This document shows positions 55,112 to 64,000 of a DNA stretch of 64,000 nt, one piece after another (position 1 is the stretch's first letter; every line of letters begins with the position of its first letter). The position numbers were made by a program, and so were the translations under genes. The notes below the pieces were generated by a model that worked only from the letters and a program-made list of their open reading frames with translations, made no database searches and was not told the DNA's origin. The DNA comes from Lutjanus erythropterus (taxonomy: Eukaryota; Chordata; Actinopteri; Lutjaniformes; Lutjanidae). The stretch covers positions 40,007,945 through 40,071,944 of the forward strand of contig CM034599.1 in NCBI GenBank assembly GCA_020091685.1. The letters are read 5' to 3'.

Positions 55112-55365
55112 TCACACGCACGCTCGCTTGGCGTGCAGCATCTCAATGAGCAGGTTGTTGCAGGGCACCTCTCCACTCAGGTGCATGTAGCACAGGTAGT
55201 CCTCGGCCTGCGTGCTGAGGGAGCGCAGCTCCGGCAGCCGCACCATCAGCTGGCTGAACTTCTCCTGGAACTGTGGGTAGGTGGACAGGGTGTACTCCAG
55301 CAGGGCCCCGTTCACCTGCTCCTGGACGCCCTCCACGAACGCCTGGTCCTCCAGCAGCTTCACAT
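55112..55365 (-). CDS. nr5a1: nr5a1 last coding exon (helices 9-12, AF-2)
   Basis: The acceptor on the minus strand is GTGTGTATGTAG, just upstream of 55365, and the stop is TGA at 55114-55112. It encodes [19 protein letters not shown], then [49 protein letters not shown] and [15 protein letters not shown]. The AF-2 helix LLIEML is intact. In DYLCYMH the first Tyr matches human SF-1 Tyr436, but the position of Lys440 is Met (codon ATG). The protein ends two residues (CV) beyond the usual HAKRA ending. Confidence 0.93.
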
Positions 55366-58300
55366 CTACATACACACACAGAGCATGGATTATGAATCAG
55401 GCTGTAGATGTAGTCATGTATAAACCTCTTGTCCATCACTAAAAGTAAAGTCAGAATTTCCAAATTTATCAAATATGTCTGAATTCAGGAGAAATAAGAA
55501 TAAAATGATGCACAAACACCTGAATATTTCTATTTGATGTAATGAGTGTGAACATCATATAGTTACAATGAAGAGTCAAACTGGTTACAGGTATATGATA
55601 TAGCCAGAAAGATGGTGAATTAGATATATTTTTAATTCAGCGGAGATAAAAGGGTTAACTGGATTTTCAGAGGTTAATGATTCACATTGTAGAGAACATA
55701 AAGGAGTATCAATGATGCATCATTTTATCTTGTTTTATAGATCTAAACTGTACAGAAATGTATAGCTGCCATACTGGAAAAACACAAAATCGATCAGTAT
55801 CATGTTATAATGTTCATACTTTATGGGTAGAAAAAGATGTTTCTCACAAAATAAGACATTTTCATATCATTCTGACACACAAACTACATACAAGTTAGAA
55901 CATTATGACAGGAAATGCTTTATTTTATAACAAGATAAATAATATATTGTTATAATAATCAAGTTCCTTCTTATAACATGATTCATGTCTATGTTGTAAT
56001 ATCGTGCTATAACCTGAAAATATCTTGTTATAATGTGAAAAATATCTTGTTATGACAATAAACTTTTCACACTATAATGCTGATCTGTTTTTCTTTTTCT
56101 GGATTGAAATCATGCTTTCAGTCAACCTGCTCTCATGCATTTTTTTATATTTCCATAAAAAATTAAGTTCTTTCTATTTGAAAATATATTGAAAAAATAG
56201 ACGATTTTTAGGTGTAGGTGATGTAGAAATCTGCTGTTTTCTCTCCTGCTGTTCACTGCAGTGTATATTCAGCTGTCATTTACAAGACAACCCAACAAAA
56301 TTAACAATAATTTGGGAGTTTTAATAAAAGGGTGTGCTTTACTGAGAAACACTAAAAAAGTTAAGCTTTCTAATCATCTAAATGAAAATATTAGCATAAC
56401 AAGAAACACAAAACCATTCCCATTTGGAGCATCACAAAATAATCTTATCATGCCTTTGACTTACTGAGTTTTCAGCTGCATCTCACAGTCTTCATCACTA
56501 AGTTTTATACTTAGCTCACGTTTTAACAACAATGTAAATGCAAATTCATCCTTGACACAAAATCTTAGTGTGGAGTCCATACAAATGTTCAAAACTGTCA
56601 AAATAACAATGAAAACTTAATGTTCACTTCACACAAATACTCATCTCTTGTGACATTGACAAATGTTTTTGCCAACAAGTTTTGATTTTTTTAGTTACTT
56701 TTGCTAAAATCTATAAAGCTGAATTAGTTCAAGACCAATTAACACAACATACATACTGCAATTACCATATATTTTGATAGTTTGATAGTAGTAACAAATA
56801 ATTTATATTCAATTAACATGACAAAAGCACATAATTACAATTATTATTACAGTTGCAGTGTTATGCTCTGCATAAATAAATACAAAAATATTTTGCTCAC
56901 TTAACATAAAACTGCAGCAGTTGTGTTTTCACCAACTTGATATTTACTTGTACACACAATTTAATAAAATTTGATAGGATTTTAAGTTTTTTTTTTGTTA
57001 AACCAGCTCAACATTCTTGCATATTAAAGGTTTGGGTGCATGCTGTAAAATATTAAGCTAACAGCAGTTAACTGAGTCATCCCCACGACATCTCCAAACT
57101 TCACATGGTGGTGAGGTTTGTGAGATGCTGTTGAAAGGAAAATGGTGAGTAAGTGGACCCCAACTTGAAAACATTTTCTAGAATATTCCTGTTTTGCTTT
57201 GCAGATTCTTTTAAATGTTTGTTAAATTTGCACATTTTGATAGAAACTAGGTAAGTTTTTGGTCTGTATGGGTTTTTGAAGCTTTATTCAGGTAATATTT
57301 TTGCACTCAAGCTTCCAATCGCCAATATTCAGGATAAAATTTGACCATCTTCATGAGAAATTCCTTCATTTTTTTTTCTACTATGTTAGTGTTTAAACGT
57401 TATATAAGTGAATATTGAAGTTCCATATGCCACAACAAAGAAATACAGCGGCTTGAATGCTGCATACAACCCATTCATTTATGGCATAAATGCTAGCTAC
57501 TACATTTTATATTTATGCTGTATCTATACTTATGTATGAAATAAGGTGAGTGTGGGTGGCTGTGTGCATGTTTGTGTGTAAGAGACAATAGCCAAGCCCT
57601 TCGGTGGACCGGCATTCAGTATCAGCTGAGCCCATCTTGGAGAATCCATTCACACAGTAATTAAATGTTTTGAATCAATGTTCTGAATCATCTTTTCAAA
57701 CTGCTTAAGGGCAATTAAATTACCCCCGACAAACCTGACTCTGAAGATGAGGCAGAGCACGAGCGCGAGCAAAGAAGCCACAGGCAAACACAGCAAATAT
57801 TTTCTGCCTACGACAAGAGCTCTCACCATTCAAAAGCTCTTTGTTCCCCGCTCCGCCAGCGCTAAACAGCAAACACTTCTGGGAATCTGGGCAAGCCACA
57901 TCTATGCTCTCTCCATCTGTACAAGCCACTACATGAATGTCGGTCCTGCCATCGAATGATAGACCCATCCATTACGCTTCTTTTGAATGCCATTAGTGGA
58001 CAATGGAGGAGGATGTCTTTGTTAATATTGGCTTTTGTCAACCCTAGAAATTTAATTAAGTGAATTTATCGGAGGGAAAAAGGCCAGTTTGGAAAACGCT
58101 TGTAACCTTACAGATAAATAGGTACTGCAGATAATTTGCAATTGTGACATTTTTTTCATTAAAATGTCAGTGTTGCTATTTAAATTCCGCCAAAGGACAG
58201 CATCAGTATGGCCCTGCAGCCCCACGAAGCTGATTGATTTTCACATCCAAACCTGTTATTCTACTGACAACACAATCTACAGGCTACAAATGGAAGCTCA

Positions 58301-61300
58301 GGTCTTTCAAAACACATTTAACTGCAGATAGTTCAATCAAGGATGAATCTGTCTTACATAAACTATAATGTTTAAAGGAAGAGACCTCATACTGTAGGCC
58401 TGTGTGAAATATTAATATGATTTTCCTTGTTTGAACTGTTTTACACTGACAAACCTCAACAGGTCAGATATAAGCTGTGCTGACATCATCTCTGTTCATA
58501 AAATCTAGTTTTTACCTGAAGATGATCACAGGCAACAGCTATAAGTCATTATTAGCTTTTTGGGGGGTGTAATATTTGATGTGGCTATTTACATATTAGG
58601 AGCATTATTTATTTATAATAATTAGTACAAAATACTCATATCCTAGCATGGAAGAGACAAGTACCCTTGTCCATACGCAGCAATGCTATTTGTACTTGGG
58701 GTAAAATATATATATAAGTATAACATACTAGCATGGCCAGGTATCTGTAACCAACGATGCTATTTGCACAGGGGGTGAAATATCCAGTGTGGCTATTTAG
58801 ACTCAGGAGTATTAGTTATTTCTAATCATTAGCTCAAAATACTTATAGACTAGCATAGCAGAGACAAGCACATATGTGACAGTTCCCAACAGTGCTATTT
58901 GCATTTGGGGTGTAAATAACCAATGTGGCTATTTACGCTTGGTTGGTGGAGACAAATCATAATCTTTTCCTAAACCTAACTAAGTACATTTGTTGCCTAC
59001 ACTGAACCAAACTTCAGCTGAAAACTTAAAAACAAAATTAAAGAAAAAAGAAAAAATGAGAAGGAAAAACAAAAATCACACCAGACTCAAATCCTAGTCT
59101 CCAATGTGAGAGAGCTGTATTTGACTCATTGTCGCTCTTTATAGCTAAACCAGGAGGCTGGGAATAAATAGGTGAATAGCTGCCCGGTGACTATTCTCAC
59201 TAGAGTCCAAATAGATCTTCTGCATACACATCACGAATGAAGCACAAACATGAGGGTGACTCACTTGGGTTGAACAGCAGGAGGAATTTCAGACAGGCGA
59301 TCTCTCTGCGGTCCACCTGCAGCGCCCGCAGCCTCGCCGCCAGCTCCTGACCTCTCTGGACCAGACCAGACAGAGTGGCCTCGGCTTGGGACAGGATGAA
59401 CGACAGCTCCACCTGAAAACACATACAGGCTGCTGTTAATTTTCCAAGTCCCTTACATTCATGAGACTTTTAAAAATTCAAACCTTAAACTTCTCACCTG
59501 TATTTCTGATTTCTGTGGAACTTTATCACTCAGTATCAGGAGGATGGATGTCTCTCACTTATTCAAAACTAAGGTTACATCATTTTGAAAACTCTTCATA
59601 TTCATATTGTTATATGGTAGCTAAGAAAAATACAGTTGTTTCATAAGAAGTCCTGTAATCCTTCTGCTGTATACCAATGTCAAGTAGGCATTTATACCTG
59701 TTCTGTATTTTAGACACAGAACAACAGAAAACCCCAGTGTACGTAGCATTTCATTTCCACTGTACCCAGCAGTACATGTGGTGAATTAAATTAGTTTACA
59801 CAAACAAATAATGATTTTATAAAACTGTATTTTATATGATGTTCATCAGTCTATATTATTATTGTTATTAATATTTTACAGAAGGGCTGGACGTTACAAA
59901 ATTATTATATTGATATAGTGATATGAGACTAGATATCGTCTTAGATTTTGTTAGATCATGATATGACATAAGTGTTGTCTTTTCCTGGTTTTAAAGGCTG
60001 CATAACAGTAAAATGATGTAATTTATTACTTTTTTTTGTTACTTACCAGACTGTACTAGCTGTTCTATTATTTGCCTTTACCCACTTAATCATTATATCC
60101 ACATTACTGATGATTATTTATCAAAAATCTCTTTGTGTTAATAATCTGTGAAAGCACCAATGCCTACAATATTGCTGCAGTTTCAATACAGGTATTTGGT
60201 CAAATATATTGTGATATTTTCTTTTGTCCAAATCACCCAGCCCCTACGTTTGCACCATTTCAGAATGTATGGCGTGTCATTTTATGGAAAATATATCAGA
60301 ATAGCCCAAATGTATTGAGATATTATTTATAAGCCATATACCCCAGCCCTATTTACAGTATGTGAACAGTTCTCATAAGTTCAGTTATAATGTGCTTTAG
60401 GGCTTCATATTCCCAAAATTAAGTTAGACCAGCTGACATAGTTTGAGCTTAAGGCAGTTGTCCATTGCAGTCTAACCTTGGTATATATAATGTTGCTCTA
60501 AATGTGTTCATTATGGCATCAGAAAAAACTCTGATCTATCTTTCGATTTAGCACTATATTAAAACATACATTATATAATTAAATAACTGTCTCCAGAAAT
60601 GAATTTATCTCATTCAGACCATTTAACCAGCTTGAGGAAGGCCGTTCCAGCTGTACACGGATATGCTAATACAGTGGTTTATCATGTAGCATATGAATAC
60701 AGTCTCATGGCAATTGGTCATGAATCTATGAATCTATTACATTGATCTACATGTATTTGTGTCATTTTCCTTTTTTTTTGTGACACAACTTTCAATCTTA
60801 AGTATTATCCATCACCATTCTCATTCCACTGTTACGTGAGAAAAATAAAGATGCAACATCCTGTTACACTTTCAGAATAAAAGTCTTTAGTAGGTTTAGC
60901 CACCAATACTACTTGTTTAGTTTTCAAAAAAGATTATGGTTATGGTATCAAAACTACATATTTTTCCCCTGGCCTATCTCTAACTAGATTATTTTGGTGT
61001 GAGTTGCAGAGTTTTGGAGATATTGGCCCTAGAGATATCTGCCTTCTCTCCAGTATAATAGGACTGAATGACACTCTGCTTGTGGTGCTCAAAGAACCAA
61101 AAAATACATTTGAAAAATTAAAAACCAGTGTCTCTTTACAAAAATCATGACCTGGTTACTCAAAATAATCTACAGACCTTGTTGTATGCAGTTTCATGTT
61201 GGAACTACTTTCTTTTTGCAGTAGACTCTACTGTATCTAATTTAAAACATGCATTTTTTATTTTGGTGTCAACTCTCCCTTTAAAACAATCATACTGGGC

Positions 61301-62510
61301 TGGCATATGACACATCAGTTATTGTTAGTCCACCTCTCACATGCTCATGAACAACAAAAGTACGAAAAGCCAAACATTTGATTGTGTGCACATATTAATA
61401 CAAATCAATTCTTCATTTTAAGCGTTTTGATGCATTCCAGAGGTCCGTCCACTGAATAGGTGTAGTAGTAACCGTGCCTTTGTTGAGCTCTTAACCCTAC
61501 AAAAATTTCACTTTCATCTGTTTCAGAGGCTGATAAAACACACAGTTCTGGGGAAACATTATATACTGTCCAGTTTTTGACATGAAAATAACCAAATTTG
61601 GAGATATTTTGAGTTTTAGTACAAAATATGGACTATCAGTGGCTTCAGTCTAAAGATTTTAGCATTGCTCTCCACCTTCATGCCTTACGATACTGAAGTG
61701 TATTGCTGCCACGCCACAAAAAGAAATCCAGTTTTCACATTTTTACAACATACAAATGTTAGAACGTGATAGCTTATATTGTTATAATGATGACAATGAT
61801 GTTAAAAAGATATGTCATCAACTTTTAATGTGAAGTTTCAAGTTTTAACAGGATAAATAGTATATTTAAAAAGTTGAAAAGTTAAAAAGTTTCTTGTTAT
61901 ATAATAAGTTTGCTTATCATCATGATATGAAAATACCTTGCTATAGCAATAAATTTTTCACCGATAACTTTTTCTTTTTTTAAAGCTGATCCATTAAAGG
62001 AATAGTTCACCCCAAAATGAAAATTCAGTCATTATCTATTCACCCTCATACCGATTGAAGGTTGGGTTTAGTTTTTTAGTCCACAAAACACTGCTGGAGT
62101 TTCACAGGAAAACAGTGTTGCAGACAAACAATGGAAGTGAATGGTGACCAGTTTTCAAATGTAAAAAAACAACAGAATAAAAACATAAAAGGCCTCCATA
62201 CTGCTCATCTGGTGTAATCCAAGTCTCCTAAAGACCCAACACACCAAATTGACTAAACGAAAATGTTATTTACGCCATGTTTTTAGCTTGAATCTTCACT
62301 GAATCTTCACATTTTGAATTAAGTGCAGTGCAGGTAAATGAAGCAGACTGTGCATGGGACTGATAGGAAGTTTTGTGAGGGAGCTGTTACCTCCTGGCCG
62401 GTCACCAGCAGGATACTGTCTTCCTGTCCATGTTGCACTTGTCTGAAAATGTGATCCAGGACCAGAAGTTCAGACCAGCAGTTATGGAGCAGCTTCATTT
62501 GATCTCCCAC
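55112..62510 (-). CDS. nr5a1: NR5A nuclear receptor (SF-1/Ad4BP type), ligand-binding-domain exons; 5' part outside window
   Basis: Orphan nuclear receptor of the FTZ-F1 group; in vertebrates NR5A1 controls steroid-hormone synthesis and gonad, adrenal and hypothalamic development. Three exons (62510-62391, 59412-59265, 55365-55112) encode the last about 173 residues of the ligand-binding domain with continuous frame. Motifs are [42 protein letters not shown] and the AF-2 core [11 protein letters not shown]. Exon borders agree with those of mammalian NR5A1 as I remember them. Several residues ([18 protein letters not shown]) are more like NR5A2, as expected of an ancestral state. The name NR5A1 rests on being tail to tail with adgrd2. 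Alternatives are a teleost duplicate (nr5a1a/nr5a1b) or nr5a5. Two pocket residues are altered (see the exon entries). Confidence 0.85.
55740..56085. repeat. TTATAAC/TGAAAATATCTTG degenerate repeat, copy 1
   Basis: Short units such as CTTGTTATAATGTGAAAAAT recur several times. The same family, with CAATAAACTTTTCAC at its end, is at 61670-61975. Confidence 0.6.
57590..58300. promoter_or_regulatory. candidate enhancer in last nr5a1 intron
   Basis: About 700 bases without microsatellites or transposon ends, of higher GC and complexity than the intron around them. They include TTTAATTAAGTGAATTTATC (homeodomain-type TAATTA core), CTTTGTTAATATTGG (Sox/Fox-like) and CTGATTGATTTTCAC (TGATTGAT, Pbx/Hox-like). 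In mouse the ventromedial-hypothalamus and gonadotrope enhancers of Nr5a1 lie in this same intron (intron 6). Conservation itself could not be measured here. Confidence 0.4.
58560..58960. repeat. degenerate long-unit tandem repeat
   Basis: GTAATATTTGATGTGGCTAT (58569), GTGAAATATCCAGTGTGGCT (58775) and GTAAATAACCAATGTGGCTA (58912) head similar units. Each unit also carries GCAATGCTATTTG/ACGATGCTATTTG and ACTAGCATGG/ACTAGCATAG. Unit lengths vary from about 130 to 205 bases. Confidence 0.7.
59265..59412 (-). CDS. nr5a1: nr5a1 ligand-binding-domain exon (helices 6-8)
   Basis: The acceptor is TGTTTTCAG above 59412 and the donor A|GTGAGT below 59265. The exon is 148 nt. It encodes [20 protein letters not shown], then [20 protein letters not shown] and LKFLLLFNP. 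Alignment without gaps to SF-1 puts the Glu of QAEATL at the place of Gly341 (codon GAG). The ending phase (one base) joins the last exon to make Asn. Confidence 0.93.
59883..60352. mobile_element. MITE with AGGGCTGG ends
   Basis: It starts AAGGGCTGGACGTTAC, then GAGACTAGATATCGTCTTAG, and ends TATACCCCAGCCCT. The body is the GATATCG-type sequence typical of a common fish MITE. Confidence 0.65.
61005..61250. repeat. dispersed repeat, GCAGAGTTTTGGAGATAT family, copy 2
   Basis: Same order of motifs as 32038-32330: GCAGAGTTTTGGAGATATTG, CAAAAAATACATTTGAAAAA, TCATGACCTGGTTACTCAAA. Confidence 0.65.
61670..61975. repeat. TTATAAC-type degenerate repeat, copy 2
   Basis: It contains ATGATATGAAAATACCTTGC and CAATAAATTTTTCACC, parallel to 55980-56075. 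Confidence 0.5.
61994..62310. mobile_element. MITE, TTAAAGGGATAGTTCACCC family, copy beside nr5a1 exon
   Basis: It begins TTAAAGGAATAGTTCACCCC and keeps the CACAAAACACTGCTGGAGTT and CTCATCTGGTGTAATCCAAG blocks. The right inverted end is lost. It lies 80 bases from the exon at 62391. Confidence 0.75.
62391..62510 (-). CDS. nr5a1: nr5a1 ligand-binding-domain exon (helices 4-5), 120 nt
   Basis: The acceptor above 62510 is TGTGTTTCCTGGAG and the donor below 62391 is GAG|GTAACA. It encodes [20 protein letters not shown], then [20 protein letters not shown]. This is the NR5A helix 4/5 signature with the WSELLVLDH core. Both ends are phase 0. The acceptor is an unusual GGAG preceded by UG-rich sequence, but the start at VGDQM matches the family's exon border. 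Confidence 0.92.
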
Positions 62511-62811
62511 CTCCAGGAAACACACACAAATACACACAGACACACACACACAGAGACAGAAGCAGTCAATAAAGAGAGAAAACAAAAGGACATGATCTTC
62601 AGTCTGTGGTTCACTGTGTTCATACTGCAGCTTTTTTGAAAATCCTGATCAATATTCTTTGAAACTTGCAAATACTCCTTATTATTATTTGCTTACTGTC
62701 TCCCACAGCCTCTATGTTCACATTGGATGGAAGAAATCAATATCCTCTTTACAAAGTATTTTTCAATTGTATTTTCATTTTGTATTGCTGAGTTTATTAT
62801 GGTCTATGGAC

Positions 62812-63186
62812 ACTAGATCTGCAACGATTAGTTGATTAATTCATCAGCCCATCAAAAGAAAATCAGTTGCCAACTATTTTGAAAATAGATTAATGATTTC
62901 TGTCATCTTTCAAGTAATAATGTTAAACATTTGCTGCTTACAGCTTCTTAAATGGGAGGATTTGCTGCTCTCTTTTTCATTCATGACAGTAAATAAAGAG
63001 TCTTTGGGTCTTTGGACTGTTGGTTGGACAAAAGAAGCAATCTGACTACGTCAATTTGGGCTCTAAAAAATTGTGATGAGCATTTTCGTAATCTTTTGTC
63101 ATTTTATGTATAAAATGATTAAATGATTAATCATGAAAGTAATCAGCAGATCGATAATGAAAGTAATTATTAGTTGCAAACCTAAT
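62812..63186. repeat. GCAACTA/TTAGTTGC inverted-repeat element, copy 2
   Basis: The left side is CTGCAACGATTAGTTGATTA and the right side AATGAAAGTAATTATTAGTTGC. The core TTTGCTGCTTACAGCTTCTT is shared with 63660-63690. Confidence 0.7.
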
Positions 63187-63277
63187 GGAAACATTTTGCA
63201 CAGGTGAGTTCCTCCAATGTGTAAACTCACTCAGTCATATTTGATTCTGATTTAAATGAATAAAAAATTACCATCTA

Positions 63278-63500
63278 CTAGAGCCTGATCAATATATTGG
63301 TCAATTGAAATTCTTGGCCTGATATTGACCTATCACAGCTGTATGGGTCTATATCAGTATCGACATAAATGCTGTCCGCTATGTGGCTATTTGTGTTTTT
63401 TTCATTTACAGTTGTTTATAATTATTAAAATTGAAAGTTGTGAAAGTTTGCTGTTTCAATGTCCTGATATAATTTTTGACAATAGTTTATTGTTAAAGTG
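63278..63500. repeat. dispersed repeat with GATATAT/CCGATATTAT motif, copy 2
   Basis: GAGCCTGATCAATATATTGG, then TATTGACCTATCACAGCTGT, parallels 2909-3200. Confidence 0.6.
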
Positions 63501-63589
63501 TATAAAGTCCTGCCATTACATCAAGAGTTTGATTACCACATTTTAGGGATCATTGCAAAATAATGTGTTTATTCTATATTCTGTATATT

Positions 63590-63908
63590 CTGTATCAAAA
63601 GAAAATCTGTTGCCAGCTATTTTGATAATCATTGAATCATTTCAGTCATAATAAGTAATAATGTCAAACATTTGCTGCTTCCAGCTTCTGAAATACAAGA
63701 ATTTGCTGCTTTTCTTTGTCATTTCTGTCAGTAAAGAGTAAGAGTCTTTGGGGTTTGGATTGTTGATTGGACAAAAGAAGCAATTTGAAGCATTTTTCAC
63801 ACTTTTTAAAATTTATTTACTTTACTTTATATGAAAAATAGTTAATTAACTAGTCGTGAAAGCATCTGGCAGCTCAATCTTGAAAATAACCATTACTTGC
63901 AGCCCTGA
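63590..63908. repeat. GCAACTA/TTAGTTGC inverted-repeat element, copy 3
   Basis: It shares GAAAATCTGTTGCCAGCTAT and TTGGACAAAAGAAGCAAT with copy 2, and ends CATTACTTGCAGCCCTGATG. It lies in direct orientation to copy 2. Confidence 0.65.
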
Positions 63909-64000
63909 TGGAAGCATTTCACATGGATGAATTCCTCCAATGTGTAAACTCACTTTGCTATTATATTTCATTCTGAGTTAAATGAATAAAAAAATACTAT

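Larger units (their letters stand above)
55366..59264 (-). other. nr5a1: last intron of nr5a1 (3.9 kb)
   Basis: It contains a TTATAAC-type degenerate repeat at 55740-56085 (related to 61670-61975), AT-rich sequence to about 57540, a repeat-free higher-complexity block at 57590-58300, and a degenerate tandem repeat at 58560-58960. The donor (CCA A|GTGAGT) lies at 59264 and the acceptor at 55366. Confidence 0.7.
59413..62390 (-). other. nr5a1: nr5a1 intron (3.0 kb) with four repeats
   Basis: It holds a MITE at 59883-60352, the 61005-61250 dispersed repeat, a TTATAAC-type repeat at 61670-61975 and a MITE at 61994-62310. No additional exon is supported. Confidence 0.65.
62511..64000 (-). other. 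nr5a1: nr5a1 intron, upstream part, runs off the window
   Basis: A (CA)-rich stretch at 62519-62552 (UG in the transcript) abuts the exon. Two GCAACTA-type elements (62812-63186 and 63590-63908) and one GATATAT/CCGATATTAT-type element (63278-63500) fill the rest. Confidence 0.65.

Noticed and set aside
54929-55423. 164-codon plus-strand open frame
   Set aside because: It is the antisense shadow of the nr5a1 last exon; the minus-strand reading gives a clear nuclear-receptor domain.
55112-62510. Assignment to nr5a2 (LRH-1) because of VEGVQEQVN and [11 protein letters not shown]
   Set aside because: These look like ancestral NR5A residues, and the adgrd2 neighbour points to NR5A1. Not fully excluded; nr5a5 is also possible.

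Overview
This is nuclear DNA from a vertebrate, almost certainly a teleost fish. Coding sequence is split into short exons with GT/AG borders. Introns and spacers are full of (GT)n microsatellites and of small DNA transposons, Tc1/hAT relics and a LINE of the kinds common in ray-finned fish. There is no bacterial, viral or CRISPR content, and I saw no rRNA or tRNA gene.

Two genes are present, both incomplete and facing each other tail to tail. (1) On the plus strand, 16 exons between 1155 and about 38381 encode the C-terminal two thirds of an adhesion G-protein-coupled receptor: the end of the GAIN domain, the GPS, seven membrane helices and the cytoplasmic tail. All exon phases join without a frameshift or internal stop. 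It is best named adgrd2 (GPR144); its N-terminal exons lie left of the window. (2) On the minus strand, three exons (62510-62391, 59412-59265, 55365-55112) encode most of the ligand-binding domain and the AF-2 helix of an NR5A nuclear receptor, best named nr5a1 (SF-1/Ad4BP type). Its DNA-binding-domain exons lie right of the window. ADGRD2 and NR5A1 are convergent neighbours in mammals, so gene order supports both names.

Layout: 1-38381 adgrd2 exons and introns, with many MITEs and a broken LINE at 34434-37070 in antisense. 38382-55111 is the intergenic stretch, holding a short hAT derivative (39652-40329), a Tc1-like element (40682-41784), a BED-finger hAT fragment (45175-45602), minisatellites, a large foldback element (50150-50950) and a possible long nr5a1 3' UTR ending near 51230. 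55112-64000 is nr5a1, whose last intron (55366-59264) carries a repeat-free block at 57590-58300 that is a candidate enhancer.

The most interesting points are these. The NR5A ligand-binding domain has lost two of the three residues that hold the phospholipid head group in SF-1/LRH-1 (Gly341 to Glu and Lys440 to Met, human SF-1 numbering). The receptor GPS reads His-Thr|Thr instead of His-Leu|Thr, which also creates a glycosylation sequon at the cleavage site. Seven splice sites in the two genes lie next to UG-rich tracts, always in the UG sense of the transcript. Exon borders come from reading frames and splice consensus only; there is no transcript evidence.
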